Shown: positions 16,081 to 26,662, numbered from the stretch's first letter. The stretch: 64,000 bases of DNA from CAYQPF01 sp964419225 (GCA_964419225.1 CAYQPF010000004.1:41047-105046); one strand, 5' to 3'. Made by a program: numbers and translations. Notes: a model not told the origin generated them from the sequence alone.

Positions 16081-17376
16081 TTATGGATAGATTCTGTGAA
16101 TTTGTCTGGGGAAGGGGATGCATTCTCTGATATGATGTACACCGGACATCCAGGCGACAAGTCTTTCCAGACCGATACCGAAACCACTGTGAGGAACAGA
16201 ACCATACTTTCTGAGATCCAAATACCATTCATAAGCATCCATGGGCATGTTTTCATGTTCCATCCTGGATTTTAGTAATTCATAATCATCTTCTCTTTGA
16301 GAACCACCGATGATTTCACCAAAGCCTTCCGGAGCCAGAAGATCAGCACCGAGAACTACTTCAGGATTTTCGGGGTCTCTTTTCATATAGAAAGCCTTAA
16401 TATTTTTGGGCCATTTTTCAATGAATACGGCAACATTAGAGTTTTCGGTTAGGACAACTTCTTCCTGAGCACCGAAATCATCTTCATAACCAATATCAAA
16501 CCCTTTACTCTTTAGCAGATCGATTGCTTCACGATGCGTCATTCTTTTAAAAGGTGCATCTGCTTTCTTTAACTGTTCGATATCTCTTTCCAAAATGGTT
16601 AATTCTTCCATATTCTTTTCCAGAACAGAATTGATCACAAACCTGACCAATCCTTCCTGAATATCCATATTTTCCTGATGCTCAACAAAAGCTGCTTCGG
16701 CATCCATCATCCAGAACTCGGTTAGATGCTTTCTTGTTTTGGATTTTTCTGCTCTGAAGACAGGGCCGAAATCATATACTCTTCCGAGACTCATGATAGC
16801 AGGTTCGAGATATAATTGACCTGACTGGGATAAATAAGCTTTACCCTGGTCGAAGTATTCTAATTCAAATAAAGTTGTTGTGCCTTCACAGGCATTGGGA
16901 GTTAAAATAGGAGAGTCGAAACGGTAGAAATTATTATTGTTGAGATATTCGCAGACAGCGAAGTAAACAGTATGGCGGATTTTCATTAAAGCATTTTGCT
17001 TGGAAGATCTTAGCCAGAGATGTCTATTGGCGAGAAGAAAATCCGGGCCGTGTTCTTTTTTACCCAGGGGGTATTCTTCAGCAATCTGGATAATGTTAAT
17101 TTTAGTAATACTTAGTTCGTACTTTCCTTCCTGTTTTTCATGTTTTTTAGGAACACCGCAAATTTCCAGAGATGATTCGAGAGTGAGTCTTTTTGCCTGT
17201 TCGAAAAGTTCTTCGCCCAGGTCTGGCTTAAAAGCCACGGTTTGCAGATCACCGCTTCCGTCTCTGAAGATAATGAACAGGAGTTTACCACTGGAGCGGA
17301 TATTCCGGACCCAGCCCTGTAATTTTATTTCTTCCCCTAAATGTTGGGAGATGTCAATAACACGTATCGTTTTCAT
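16081..17376 (-). CDS. asnS: Asparaginyl-tRNA synthetase
   Basis: A class IIb aminoacyl-tRNA synthetase that charges tRNA-Asn in the cytoplasm, 431 residues. The N-terminal OB-fold anticodon-binding domain (VIDISQHLGEEIKLQGWVRN) spans about residues 1-105. The catalytic core shows class II motif 2 (FRAEKSKTRKHLTEFWMMD) and motif 3 (GFGIGLERLVAWM). Asn rather than Asp specificity is inferred from overall resemblance, including the FWMMDAE stretch. The gene starts 4 nt after the Gfo/Idh/MocA gene, so the two form one transcript ending at 16036-16062. Confidence 0.92.
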   Translation of the reverse strand: MKTIRVIDISQHLGEEIKLQGWVRNIRSSGKLLFIIFRDGSGDLQTVAFKPDLGEELFEQAKRLTLESSLEICGVPKKHEKQEGKYELSITKINIIQIAEEYPLGKKEHGPDFLLANRHLWLRSSKQNALMKIRHTVYFAVCEYLNNNNFYRFDSPILTPNACEGTTTLFELEYFDQGKAYLSQSGQLYLEPAIMSLGRVYDFGPVFRAEKSKTRKHLTEFWMMDAEAAFVEHQENMDIQEGLVRFVINSVLEKNMEELTILERDIEQLKKADAPFKRMTHREAIDLLKSKGFDIGYEDDFGAQEEVVLTENSNVAVFIEKWPKNIKAFYMKRDPENPEVVLGADLLAPEGFGEIIGGSQREDDYELLKSRMEHENMPMDAYEWYLDLRKYGSVPHSGFGIGLERLVAWMSGVHHIRECIPFPRQIHRIYP

Positions 17377-17380
17377 TATA

Positions 17381-18364
17381 TTAGTCCACCTTTTTAAAAT
17401 TAATGCATTTCATGATTTCCATGGCAACTTTCAGAGCTCGAGTCCCAGCTTCTCCATCAACCACAGGTTTTTTCCCTTCTAAAATACAGTTAACAAAAGA
17501 TTCCAACTCGAGAGTTAAAGCATCTTTTGCACTATCTTCGGCAAGAATTTCTTTCATATCAACCAGATCTTCTGCTTTAAATGTAGCATTACCCAGAAGA
17601 ATTTCCGGTAAGATTCTTTTTAAATCAGCTGATTTCTTTAAAATATTAACTTTTTTATTTTGAAAATCCATGGAAATGTAGGCATCTTTTTGGAAAAATC
17701 TCAGTTTTCTTTCTCTTTTCATAGAAACTCTACTCGCCGTAACATTTGCAATGGCACCATTTTCGAATTCCAGTCTGGCATTGGCTATATCAATGCTGGG
17801 GGTTAAAATGCTGACTCCGCTAGCCCGGATATCTTTAAGGTTACTTTTCACAAAGGACAGGATTAGATCTATATCATGGATCATCAGATCAAGAACCACA
17901 GGGACATCACTACCCCTGGGATTGAAAGGAGCTAGTCTGTGAGATTCGATAAACATAGGATCTTTTATCTCATCTACAACATTTAACACAACCGGATTAA
18001 ATCTTTCAATATGTCCAACCTGAATCAGCAAATTCTTGGCTTTTGCAATTTCCAGGAGCTCATTCGCCTGCTCAAGTTCAGATGTAATAGGTTTTTCCAG
18101 AAAGACATGTTTACCTTTAAGAAGAGCAATTTTAGCTAAGTCATAGTGGTATATTGTGGTTGCTGCGATATCAATAGCATCAATATTATCGAGCAAATCT
18201 TCATATTTATCATAAGCAGTTACTTCATATTTTTGAGATATTTCTTTAGCTCTTTCCGGATTCTTGTCATGAATCCCGGCTAAGATACAATTAGGCATTT
18301 CTTTGAATACTCTGGCATGATGCTGCCCCAAGTGCCCTACTCCTACTACTCCGACTCTTATCAT
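17381..18364 (-). CDS. Gfo/Idh/MocA-family NAD(P)-dependent oxidoreductase
   Basis: A cytoplasmic sugar- or cyclitol-type dehydrogenase of 327 residues. The Rossmann nucleotide loop VGVVGVGHLGQHHA is at about residues 5-18. The family-defining EKP motif (HVFLEKPIT) is near 90, and HDIDLIL supplies the catalytic His region in the C-terminal alpha/beta domain. ATG 18364 is preceded by AAGGAG; a TTG 6 nt upstream lies inside the ribosome-binding region. First gene of a two-gene unit with asnS. Substrate not deducible. In related genomes such genes sit near lipid A or polysaccharide synthesis, but nothing of that kind is adjacent here. Confidence 0.82.
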   Translation of the reverse strand: MIRVGVVGVGHLGQHHARVFKEMPNCILAGIHDKNPERAKEISQKYEVTAYDKYEDLLDNIDAIDIAATTIYHYDLAKIALLKGKHVFLEKPITSELEQANELLEIAKAKNLLIQVGHIERFNPVVLNVVDEIKDPMFIESHRLAPFNPRGSDVPVVLDLMIHDIDLILSFVKSNLKDIRASGVSILTPSIDIANARLEFENGAIANVTASRVSMKRERKLRFFQKDAYISMDFQNKKVNILKKSADLKRILPEILLGNATFKAEDLVDMKEILAEDSAKDALTLELESFVNCILEGKKPVVDGEAGTRALKVAMEIMKCINFKKVD

Positions 18365-18683
18365 GGTCAACTCCTTGAAGATATTGCATATTTTGAATTA
18401 ACCCTAGTTAAATCAAACCTATCTTAATCTAATCTTTTTCAAAATTCTGCATATTTGTCAAGAAAAAGTATGTTAACCAGGCTGAGATCATCTTTGAACA
18501 CCAAGGAAGAAGAGGGGTATGTGTTAGTCTTGAGTGAATAGTTATAAGTCATGAGTTGGGTGATGAAAAAAGAAAATTGTTGAAACCCGCAGGCAAATAC
18601 TAAGGTGCCAGTAGTCAGGAGTTGGGGAGAGAAGAGAAAGGTTTGAGGATTTAGCAAAGCTGGCAAAATATTTGAGTTAAACG

Positions 18684-18712
18684 TTGACAATGGGAATATA
18701 AATTGCTTATAT
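18684..18712 (+). promoter_or_regulatory. Sigma70-like promoter of the first giant T9SS gene
   Basis: TTGACA (18684-18689) and TTATAT (18707-18712) with 17-bp spacing. The preceding 18371-18683 stretch holds only short repeats, including GTTGAAACCCGCAGGCA near 18577. Confidence 0.55.
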
Positions 18713-18745
18713 TATAAATAAGGAAAAGTGTATTATGGGGAAGAT

Positions 18746-21700
18746 ATGAAAAAAGTGTATATGTTTATTTTTTTGAGTGTTATTACTTTCTCTCTTTGGG
18801 GACAGTTAGGGACTACATCTTTTACATCGAGTATTTCTGAATTTGAGGAGATCACCGGAACGGTACTTGGAACTCAAAACAATGATGAGCAGTGTTTTAA
18901 CAACAATGTAAACGGCACAAACATGAGTGGTACCGGAGTTGGATTTCCCATTGCATTTCCTTTTGTATTTAATGGTACAGAATACAGCAGTTTTGCTGTT
19001 CATACCAATGGCTGGATTGTGTTGGGTAATGGGACATTTACAATAGGCGGGAATAATGGCGGATCAACCCCGATATCAAATTCCTCGATTACAGGATTCA
19101 GTAATGTGATCTGTGTTTTAGGAATGGATCTACGAGCAAGAACAGGTTCATCCCTCTCTTATCAGACCATTGGAGAGACTCCCAATAGGACCCTTGTCGT
19201 GCAATGGTTGGACTACAGATATACAAGTTCATCCTCAGAGCATTACAATTTCCAGATTAGACTGCACGAAACAACGAATGTAATCGAATATGTTTATGGT
19301 AATTTTACAATGAGTAATTTCTCCCGTTTTCCACAAGTGGGAATTAGAGCAGTCAGTAACTCGGACTATTACAACAGGGAAACAACAGATGACTGGACCA
19401 ATACAACTCAAGGAAATTCGAATACCGATTACTGTAGAATTAGATCAAGTGTAACACTTCCATCAGGCTTATCATTCAAATTTTTCCAATACGATCCCAA
19501 CACTGTACCATTACCTGCAAATTGTGTCAGTCCTGCCGATAATTCTGAATCAATAGCAATAGGCACAAATCTGCAATGGAGTCAGGGATCGACAAACACA
19601 GTGGGATATATATTGAGTTTGGGAACGAATAATCCTCCCACAAATATTATAAATGAGTTGAATGTAGGTTTAACAACCAATTATAATATTCCAGATAATT
19701 TACAGTATGACACACAGTATTTTTGGAAGGTAACCCCCTATAATACTTATGGCAACACAGAATCTGAAGTGTGGACATTTCATACAACTATGAATGCAAA
19801 TCAAACGACATTTCCTTATAATGAGGGGTTTGAGGGATCATTTCCTCCAGCCTATTGGTATATGGGCGAGAGTACTACAGGCTCTTTAACACAAGTTTCA
19901 ACCGGAGTTTTACCTTTATGTAATCCGCATCGTGGGAATTACATGGTCATGCTGAATGCCCATGATATAGATGCCGGAGAGTATGCTTACATAGTGACAA
20001 GGCCGATCGTTCTGGAAGATGGGCATTACAAAGCCGGATTCTGGATGTATCGTGACAATGGAGATGTAACAGCTCCTGATTTTGTGGAGTTGAGTATAAG
20101 TGAGACGGTTGACTTTACTGAATACACGACTATAGGCAGGATATATCGTTCCAATATTCTTGAGCCGGCTGAGAATTCTTCAAATGCCTGGCATCAGTAC
20201 AGTTTTGATGTTCCTGAAGAGTTAGCTAACAGTACACAATATTTTTCACTTTATTTATATTGTGCAAATGGCAACAATATGTATATAGACGATTTCTTTG
20301 TGAAAGAAGTACCTTTACAGGCAAGTCTGGTAGCAAATCCCACCAATCTGGACTTTGGACAGGTGCAGATCAACACCAATACGCCCCAGCAAACTATTAC
20401 AGTGACCAACAACAGTGAAGTGACAATTCATAATTTGAGTTTAACTTATAACAATCCACAGTATTTTTCGATTGTCGTCTCACCTATACATTTTGATTCA
20501 TTAACGACAGGAGAACAGATTCAATTTCATATTTCTTATCAACCGGGTGCAATAGGTTATCATACAGGTGAAATTGTAGTTACAGGACCTGAACTTGCCA
20601 ATACTTTGACTTTAACATTTCAGGGTGAGTGCATTAGTTCGATGCTTTATCCACCTTATTTGAACACATTTGAAACAGGATATCCTGAGAGTTATTGGCG
20701 AATGGGGTATGGGGATTTGCAGGAAAACAGTGCCATTTATATAGACACAACGGCAGTGTATTGGAATACGGGATATTATCAGAATGATATGGAGAATGCT
20801 AATTTGTGTCTGAAAACAAATATTATTGGAAATTTTACGAGGAGTTGGTTAATCACACCACCTGTAATGTATAGTGGTCAAAATAGTTATTCTTTGGAAT
20901 TCGATCTGTCTGTTACTCAAGCGGGCACTAGTATTCCCGCAGCCTTTTCCAGCGATGATAAATTAAAAATTCTGACGAATGACAATCATTGGAATTTATG
21001 GAATTCTGCTTATATAATTTCGGAAATCACATCTCCTGATTCAAGCGTGATAGACAATATGCGTGTTGTAGTTAATCTTGATGGTGATTTTGGCAGCAGA
21101 TATATTGCTTTCTATTTGGAATCGACGATGAATAATGGGAACTTAGATGTGTTTATCGACAATTTCGCTATTACCTATCATTTACTTGAACCACAGAATT
21201 TAACGGCACAGATCCAGAATTTCAATGATATTATTCTCAACTGGACTGCCCCGGCAGAAACCAGGAATACCTGGGAAAAGCAGGAAACCAGCTTAAATGT
21301 AAAAACTACCCAAAACAATGGGCAAACCAGAGATTTGCTGGGCTATAAAATATATCGCAATTTAGCCTGTATAGCCACATTGAATCAGATAGATCAACTT
21401 ACTTATACCGATCAGGTGGAGACAGGGCATAATTATGAATACACAGTGACAGCAGTATATACGAATGGTGAATCACGCCCGACAGATAAAGTTATGGTCA
21501 ATGTTCCCAATCCCAATTATGCAGTATTGTTTAATCAGGATTTTGAGAGTTCTGCTAATTTTTCAGCCAATATAGCCAATTGGAGAAATCTGGATTTGGA
21601 TGGTACTGCCACATATTCGATTCCAAATGTAGTATTCCCAGGTAATGGGGCACCACAGGCATTCCTTGTATTCAATCCGGATTTTACCCAGCCTGCGATA

Positions 21701-22381
21701 ACAGATATTGTACCCTTCAGTGGAGATAAAATGCTGGCATGCTTTGCTTCAGTTACCGGAGTGAATAATGACTGGTTGATCACACCGAGAATTAATTTCG
21801 GATTTGGTACGATCTTCCGTTTTTGGGCCAGATCATATTCTTCGGCTTATAGTGCAGAGAAGATCAGAGTAATGCTTAATACTCAGGATACAGATCCGGC
21901 ACATTTTGTCTCTATTTCCAATAATGCCTATTTTCAGATACCTGCCTATTGGAATGAGTATGTTTTTGATTTATCTGAATATGAAGGGCAGACAGGTTAC
22001 CTGGCGATCCAATGTATCTCAGAGAACGGCCTGGCTTTGTTTTTGGATGATCTGAAACTTATTTCTGCCGGCGGGTTATCAGGCAACGATCCTGCAGAAG
22101 CAGGAACAACCAATCTCTCTCAGAATTATCCCAATCCTTTTAATCCCTCAACAACAATCAATTACAGTTTGGAACAAAGTGGTAAAGCGGAACTCAATAT
22201 CTATAATATCAAAGGTGAGAAGATTAAGACTCTCTTAGATAAATATGCGTCCCAGGGCAATCATTCTGTTAAATGGGATGGGAAGAATAGTGCAGGCAAG
22301 TCTGTATCCTCAGGGATTTACTATTATAAGCTTAAAACTGAAGCGAAGACAATAGTCAGGAAGATGATACTTCTTAAATAG
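18746..22381 (+). CDS. Giant T9SS-exported multidomain adhesin-like protein, paralog 1
   Basis: A secreted or surface protein of 1211 residues. Signal peptide at 1-20 (MKKVYMFIFLSVITFSLWG). Domain 1 (to about 250) has GFPIAFPFVFNGTEYSSFAV and GWIVLGNG. A fibronectin-III-like domain follows (about 255-350). Three jelly-roll, cleaved-adhesin-like domains begin with FEGSFPPAYW, FETGYPESYW and FESSANFSAN. A choice-of-anchor-D-like Ig domain (NPTNLDFGQVQINTNTPQQ) and another FN3 domain lie between them. The last 85 residues are the Por/type IX sorting domain (NYPNPFNPSTTI ... VRKMILLK). ATG 18746 starts the signal peptide. It is a tandem paralog of the next gene. Ligand unknown. Confidence 0.85.
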   Translation: MKKVYMFIFLSVITFSLWGQLGTTSFTSSISEFEEITGTVLGTQNNDEQCFNNNVNGTNMSGTGVGFPIAFPFVFNGTEYSSFAVHTNGWIVLGNGTFTIGGNNGGSTPISNSSITGFSNVICVLGMDLRARTGSSLSYQTIGETPNRTLVVQWLDYRYTSSSSEHYNFQIRLHETTNVIEYVYGNFTMSNFSRFPQVGIRAVSNSDYYNRETTDDWTNTTQGNSNTDYCRIRSSVTLPSGLSFKFFQYDPNTVPLPANCVSPADNSESIAIGTNLQWSQGSTNTVGYILSLGTNNPPTNIINELNVGLTTNYNIPDNLQYDTQYFWKVTPYNTYGNTESEVWTFHTTMNANQTTFPYNEGFEGSFPPAYWYMGESTTGSLTQVSTGVLPLCNPHRGNYMVMLNAHDIDAGEYAYIVTRPIVLEDGHYKAGFWMYRDNGDVTAPDFVELSISETVDFTEYTTIGRIYRSNILEPAENSSNAWHQYSFDVPEELANSTQYFSLYLYCANGNNMYIDDFFVKEVPLQASLVANPTNLDFGQVQINTNTPQQTITVTNNSEVTIHNLSLTYNNPQYFSIVVSPIHFDSLTTGEQIQFHISYQPGAIGYHTGEIVVTGPELANTLTLTFQGECISSMLYPPYLNTFETGYPESYWRMGYGDLQENSAIYIDTTAVYWNTGYYQNDMENANLCLKTNIIGNFTRSWLITPPVMYSGQNSYSLEFDLSVTQAGTSIPAAFSSDDKLKILTNDNHWNLWNSAYIISEITSPDSSVIDNMRVVVNLDGDFGSRYIAFYLESTMNNGNLDVFIDNFAITYHLLEPQNLTAQIQNFNDIILNWTAPAETRNTWEKQETSLNVKTTQNNGQTRDLLGYKIYRNLACIATLNQIDQLTYTDQVETGHNYEYTVTAVYTNGESRPTDKVMVNVPNPNYAVLFNQDFESSANFSANIANWRNLDLDGTATYSIPNVVFPGNGAPQAFLVFNPDFTQPAITDIVPFSGDKMLACFASVTGVNNDWLITPRINFGFGTIFRFWARSYSSAYSAEKIRVMLNTQDTDPAHFVSISNNAYFQIPAYWNEYVFDLSEYEGQTGYLAIQCISENGLALFLDDLKLISAGGLSGNDPAEAGTTNLSQNYPNPFNPSTTINYSLEQSGKAELNIYNIKGEKIKTLLDKYASQGNHSVKWDGKNSAGKSVSSGIYYYKLKTEAKTIVRKMILLK

Positions 22382-22403
22382 TTGTTAGTTGTTAGTTGTT
22401 AGT

Positions 22404-22500
22404 GAGAGAGCGTTGTAGAACCAGGCTTTAGACTGGTTCAAGGGTAAGTGGTAGTGGGAGAATAACTCACCCCCGTCCCCTCTCTTGCGAAGAGAGGGGA
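22404..22500. repeat. Hairpin repeats between the giant paralogs
   Basis: Contains ACCAGGCTTTAGACTGGT, the same hairpin module found at 50258-50275 and 52417-52435. A 10-bp stem (CCCCTCTCTT / AAGAGAGGGG, 22477-22499) follows. Confidence 0.5.
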
Positions 22501-22543
22501 GAGATGAGAGAATTGGGCTGTTTGCATTAGACAGCCGAAATTT

Positions 22544-22648
22544 CGACAACCCATCCCCGGCCCTTCCCTTTTAGTAAGGGAAGGGAGTGAAAGAGGATCC
22601 GCTGCGAGTCCTTGCCCTGATTAAGGGAAAGGATTTAGGATAGGGTTG
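22544..22648. repeat. Hairpin-bearing 105-bp repeat, copy 1
   Basis: Begins CGACAACCCATCCCCGGCCC, contains a CCCTTCCCTTT / AAGGGAAGGG stem, and ends GGATAGGGTTG, the inverse of its start. Almost the same sequence follows at 22689-22792, and its first half occurs at 55713-55757. Confidence 0.65.
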
Positions 22649-22688
22649 AATACTAGTTGAGAGTTGAAAGTTAAGAGTTGAGAGTTAT

Positions 22689-22792
22689 CGACAACCCATC
22701 CCCGGCCCTTCCCTTTTGTAAGGGAAGGGAGTGAAAGAGGATCCGCTGCGAGTCCATGCCCTTATTAAGAGAAAGGACTTAGGATAGGGTTG
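22689..22792. repeat. Hairpin-bearing 105-bp repeat, copy 2
   Basis: Direct repeat of 22544-22648 with about five differences. No reading frame. The stretch from 22793 to the next gene shows nothing else. Confidence 0.65.
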
Positions 22793-22866
22793 GGAGATAA
22801 TTATTAATCATTAATGTAGATTGAAGGTTTAGCGATTGATGCAATGATTTGATAAGGTCAGAGGCT

Positions 22867-25800
22867 ATGATGATTAAACTGAGCTTAGTACTAATTATTC
22901 ATGTTATTTTTATTCCTTTGTGGGCTGATTTCTCGAATCTGGTTTTTTCTTCAGAATTGTCAACATATCAAGCAATATCTGGTGGAACGGTTCTGGGTGA
23001 TCAATTCAATGATAATGAATGTTTTATCAATAGCACAGCAGGAACCCCTGCAATAAGTACAGGGACCGGGTTCCCCATAGGTTTTCCCTTCAGTTATAAT
23101 GGCGAAACATATACAAATTTTGCAGTACAAACTAATGGCTGGATCGTTTTGGGAAATGGCACTTTTACAATTGGTGGACCTAATACCAATGCTTATCCTT
23201 TATCGATCCCGGACAGTTTCGGTTATTATAGAGTAATAAGTGCTCTGGGGATGGAGCTAAGAGCTGGTCAAACTTCATCACTCACATTTAAGACTATTGG
23301 AACCTCACCCTTCCGAATTCTCGTAGTACAATGGAGCAATTATGTCAATATCGATGATCCTGAGAAATTCAATTTTCAAATCAGACTGCATGAAACATCA
23401 AATATAATTGAATTCGCCTACGGAGAATTTGTTGTAATGACTAATAACTCCAATTATGCAGAGGTTGGTTTACGGGGAACTACTAATACAGACTATCTGA
23501 ACAGATCAACGATGACAAGTTGGTTGAATACACAAGCAGGAACTAATAACAGTTCGAATTGCAGGATCAGTTACACGGTATATCCCGTAAACGGGTTGTC
23601 TTTCCGGTTTTGTCCTTACGATCCGGATTCAGTTCCCTTACCAGCTCAGTGTGTATCTCCAAGTTTTCATGCTGCCCATGTTGCGACAAATGCAAGTTTG
23701 GTCTGGAATTCAGGCTCTGAGAATACAGAGGGGTATTATCTAAGTTTTGGTACAGATAATCCTCCCACTAATATCTATGATCATGAGGATTTAGGGCTGG
23801 TAACCAGTTTTGCCATTCCGGAAACGTTGGAGGACGGCTGTGAGTATTTTTGGAAGATCATTCCTTATAATACAGCCGGAGAAACACAATTGGTGAATGT
23901 GTGGCAGTTTAATACAGGTATTTATTTTCCTGTAAATGAAGGGTTTGAAACCAATGTAATCCCTCCTGGTTGGTCACATGATGGGAATCAAAACATCATT
24001 TCCAGAGTGAATAGTGGACTTTTACCGACTTGCTCACCGCATCGCGGGAATTACATGCTGAAGCTGAACAGTCACGACTTAGATTCTTTTTATAATGTAA
24101 GTTTAACATCCATGCCCTATGAATTGAATCAGGGCCTCTATGAAGTTGGTCTTTGGGTATATAGAGATAATGGACACACAAACACGTTCGATCGGGTTGA
24201 ATTGTATCAAAATACATCACCGACATCAACGGGTGCTCAGTTTTTGGGGCGAATATTCCGTTCTAATATCTTGCCTCCAGCCGAAAATTCTTCCAATGCG
24301 TGGCATTGTTATTCATTTAATATTTTAAATGAAAGTACCAGTTCCACCCGCTATTTTATACTTAAATTTTATTGTGATCATGGGAATAATCTTTATGTAG
24401 ATGACTTTTTTCTCAAAAAGGTTGATGATCAACCTTATTTGATTTCCAGTGAATCCTCTCTGGATTTTGGAAGAGTTCCTATAAATAATGGTTCTCCTTT
24501 CCAATCCATTATGCTGACAAATAACAGTCCTTCTCCTATACTGTCTATGCAAGTAGCCTGTGATCAGCCTGATTTTACAATATCATACTATCCTTATTAT
24601 ACGAATTTTTTATCACCTGGAGATCAGGTAGGTCTTAATATAGTATTTCATCCCACAGAAATTGGTAACAAAACGGGAACAATTACACTTACAAGCCCGG
24701 ACTTGGTGAACTCACTGCAATTCAATGTATCTGGAACAGGAATTAGTGATGTGATTAATCCTCCTTTTCAGGAATCATTTGAAAATGGTTTTCCTCTGTT
24801 CTTCTGGAAACAGGGTTATGCCAATTTTGCAGAAAACACCACAATTCAGCTTGATACAGACAGTGTTTTTTGGACATTAGGCAATTATCAAAGTGAAGAG
24901 CAAAGCAACAACCTTTGCTTAAAAAGCACAATAATTGAAAATACTTCCCGGAATTGGCTGGTTACTCCTCCTATTCTGATGGATCCTTTATGCAAATATA
25001 CTCTTAAATTCGATCTGTCTGTAACGATGTCAGAGACTTCTATTCCTATATCATTTTCTGAAGATGATAAACTGGATATATTAGTCAATCCCCTCAGTTG
25101 GCAAACCTGGAGTCAGAACGATATTATTCGTGAAATTACTTCTCTGGATACAACGGTATTCCAGAGTAAGCATGTAAGCGTGGATTTGGATGATTTCATT
25201 CAATATGAGAGTATCCGGTTAGCTTTTTACTTAGAGTCCACCGAAAATAATGGGAATTTGGATGTGTTTATTGACAATTTTGCTATAACATACCATCTAT
25301 TTGAACCACAGAATTTGACTGGGCATTGGCAAAATTATAATGATGTAACTCTGGACTGGACTTCACCTGCAGAAACCAGGAATATCAGGGAACAGGGAGA
25401 TAGCTATAAGATAAAAGAAATCTCTAATAATGAGCAAAACCGGAATCTTCTGGGATATAAAGTGTATCGCAACCTTGCCTGGATAGCCACATTGAATCAG
25501 ACTGATCAATTGACTTATACCGACCAGGTTGAGGCAGGTCAGAATTATGAATATACTGTGACAGCTGTTTATTCTAATGGTGAATCACGCCCTTCAAATA
25601 GAGTTATGATCTATGTACCAGAGCCAAATTACGAAGTATTGCTTAATCAGGATTTCGAGTGTTATAGCAGTTTTTCAGCTAATTTGCCGGATTGGAGGAG
25701 TTTGGATCTGGATGGATCTGCCACTTATTCGCTACCAAATACTATTTTCCCAGGCAGTGGAGCTCCGCATGCATTCATTGTATTTAGTCCACGTATGACC

Positions 25801-26493
25801 CATCCTGCTTTGACAGGAGTCTTTCCTATGAGTGGAAATAAGATGCTGGCTTGTTTTGCTTCTGTAAGTGGAGTGAATAATGACTGGCTTATTACTCCCT
25901 GTATAAATTTCGGATTTGATACGATCTTCCGTTTTTGGGCCAGATCATATTCGAATGAATATTGTGCAGAGAAGATCCAAGTATTACTAAATACTCAGGA
26001 CGCAGATCCGGCACATTTTGTCTCTATTTCCAATAATGCCTATTTTCAGATACCAGCTTATTGGAATGAGTATGTTTTTGATTTATCTGAATATGAAGGG
26101 CAGACGGGATATCTGGCAATCCAATGTATCTCAGAGAACGGCCTGGCTTTGTTTTTAGATGATCTGAAACTTATTTCTGCAGGGGGGCTTTCCGGTAATG
26201 ATCCTGCAGAAGTTGGATTAACAAATCTCTCTCAGAATTATCCCAATCCTTTTAATCCCTCAACCACAATCAATTTCAGTCTGGAACAAAGTGGTAACGC
26301 GGAACTCAATATTTATAATATCAAAGGAGAGAAGATTAAGACTCTCTTGGATAAATCTATGCCTCAGGGTAATCATTCTGTTAAATGGGATGGGAAGAAT
26401 AGTGCAGGCAAGTCTGTATCATCGGGGATTTATTATTATAAGCTTAAAACTGAAACGAAGACCTTTGTCAGAAAAATGATACTTTTAAAGTAA
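22867..26493 (+). CDS. Giant T9SS-exported multidomain adhesin-like protein, paralog 2
   Basis: A secreted or surface protein of 1208 residues with the same domain order as its upstream paralog: signal peptide (MMIKLSLVLIIHVIFIPLWA), TNGWIVLGNG domain, FN3, cleaved-adhesin-like domain, choice-of-anchor-D-like domain (SLDFGRVPINNGSPFQ), second adhesin domain, FN3, third adhesin domain and type IX sorting tail (NYPNPFNPSTTINF ... VRKMILLK). The N-terminal two thirds have diverged strongly from the paralog. The last 200 residues are nearly identical, including at silent positions. The start is ATG 22867 or the next codon. No partner genes of the type IX apparatus lie in the window. Confidence 0.83.
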   Translation: MMIKLSLVLIIHVIFIPLWADFSNLVFSSELSTYQAISGGTVLGDQFNDNECFINSTAGTPAISTGTGFPIGFPFSYNGETYTNFAVQTNGWIVLGNGTFTIGGPNTNAYPLSIPDSFGYYRVISALGMELRAGQTSSLTFKTIGTSPFRILVVQWSNYVNIDDPEKFNFQIRLHETSNIIEFAYGEFVVMTNNSNYAEVGLRGTTNTDYLNRSTMTSWLNTQAGTNNSSNCRISYTVYPVNGLSFRFCPYDPDSVPLPAQCVSPSFHAAHVATNASLVWNSGSENTEGYYLSFGTDNPPTNIYDHEDLGLVTSFAIPETLEDGCEYFWKIIPYNTAGETQLVNVWQFNTGIYFPVNEGFETNVIPPGWSHDGNQNIISRVNSGLLPTCSPHRGNYMLKLNSHDLDSFYNVSLTSMPYELNQGLYEVGLWVYRDNGHTNTFDRVELYQNTSPTSTGAQFLGRIFRSNILPPAENSSNAWHCYSFNILNESTSSTRYFILKFYCDHGNNLYVDDFFLKKVDDQPYLISSESSLDFGRVPINNGSPFQSIMLTNNSPSPILSMQVACDQPDFTISYYPYYTNFLSPGDQVGLNIVFHPTEIGNKTGTITLTSPDLVNSLQFNVSGTGISDVINPPFQESFENGFPLFFWKQGYANFAENTTIQLDTDSVFWTLGNYQSEEQSNNLCLKSTIIENTSRNWLVTPPILMDPLCKYTLKFDLSVTMSETSIPISFSEDDKLDILVNPLSWQTWSQNDIIREITSLDTTVFQSKHVSVDLDDFIQYESIRLAFYLESTENNGNLDVFIDNFAITYHLFEPQNLTGHWQNYNDVTLDWTSPAETRNIREQGDSYKIKEISNNEQNRNLLGYKVYRNLAWIATLNQTDQLTYTDQVEAGQNYEYTVTAVYSNGESRPSNRVMIYVPEPNYEVLLNQDFECYSSFSANLPDWRSLDLDGSATYSLPNTIFPGSGAPHAFIVFSPRMTHPALTGVFPMSGNKMLACFASVSGVNNDWLITPCINFGFDTIFRFWARSYSNEYCAEKIQVLLNTQDADPAHFVSISNNAYFQIPAYWNEYVFDLSEYEGQTGYLAIQCISENGLALFLDDLKLISAGGLSGNDPAEVGLTNLSQNYPNPFNPSTTINFSLEQSGNAELNIYNIKGEKIKTLLDKSMPQGNHSVKWDGKNSAGKSVSSGIYYYKLKTETKTFVRKMILLK

Positions 26494-26530
26494 TTATCAA
26501 TTATCAATTATTAATTATTAATGGGAGATG
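26486..26530. repeat. Dispersed AT-rich repeat
   Basis: TTATCAATTATCAATTATTA-type sequence then AATGGGAGATGG, starting on the last codons and stop of the paralog 2 gene. Same family as 250-316. Confidence 0.45.
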
Positions 26531-26662
26531 GTGGGAGTTGTTGAGACTCTCAGTCAAATTATTTATGGATGTAAGGTTATTGGTAATAAGTGATAGCAGG
26601 GAAAGAACCGTTAATTTTTGCTTTGGCAGAAAATAATTAAAGGCAATAATCTTACATTTTCC

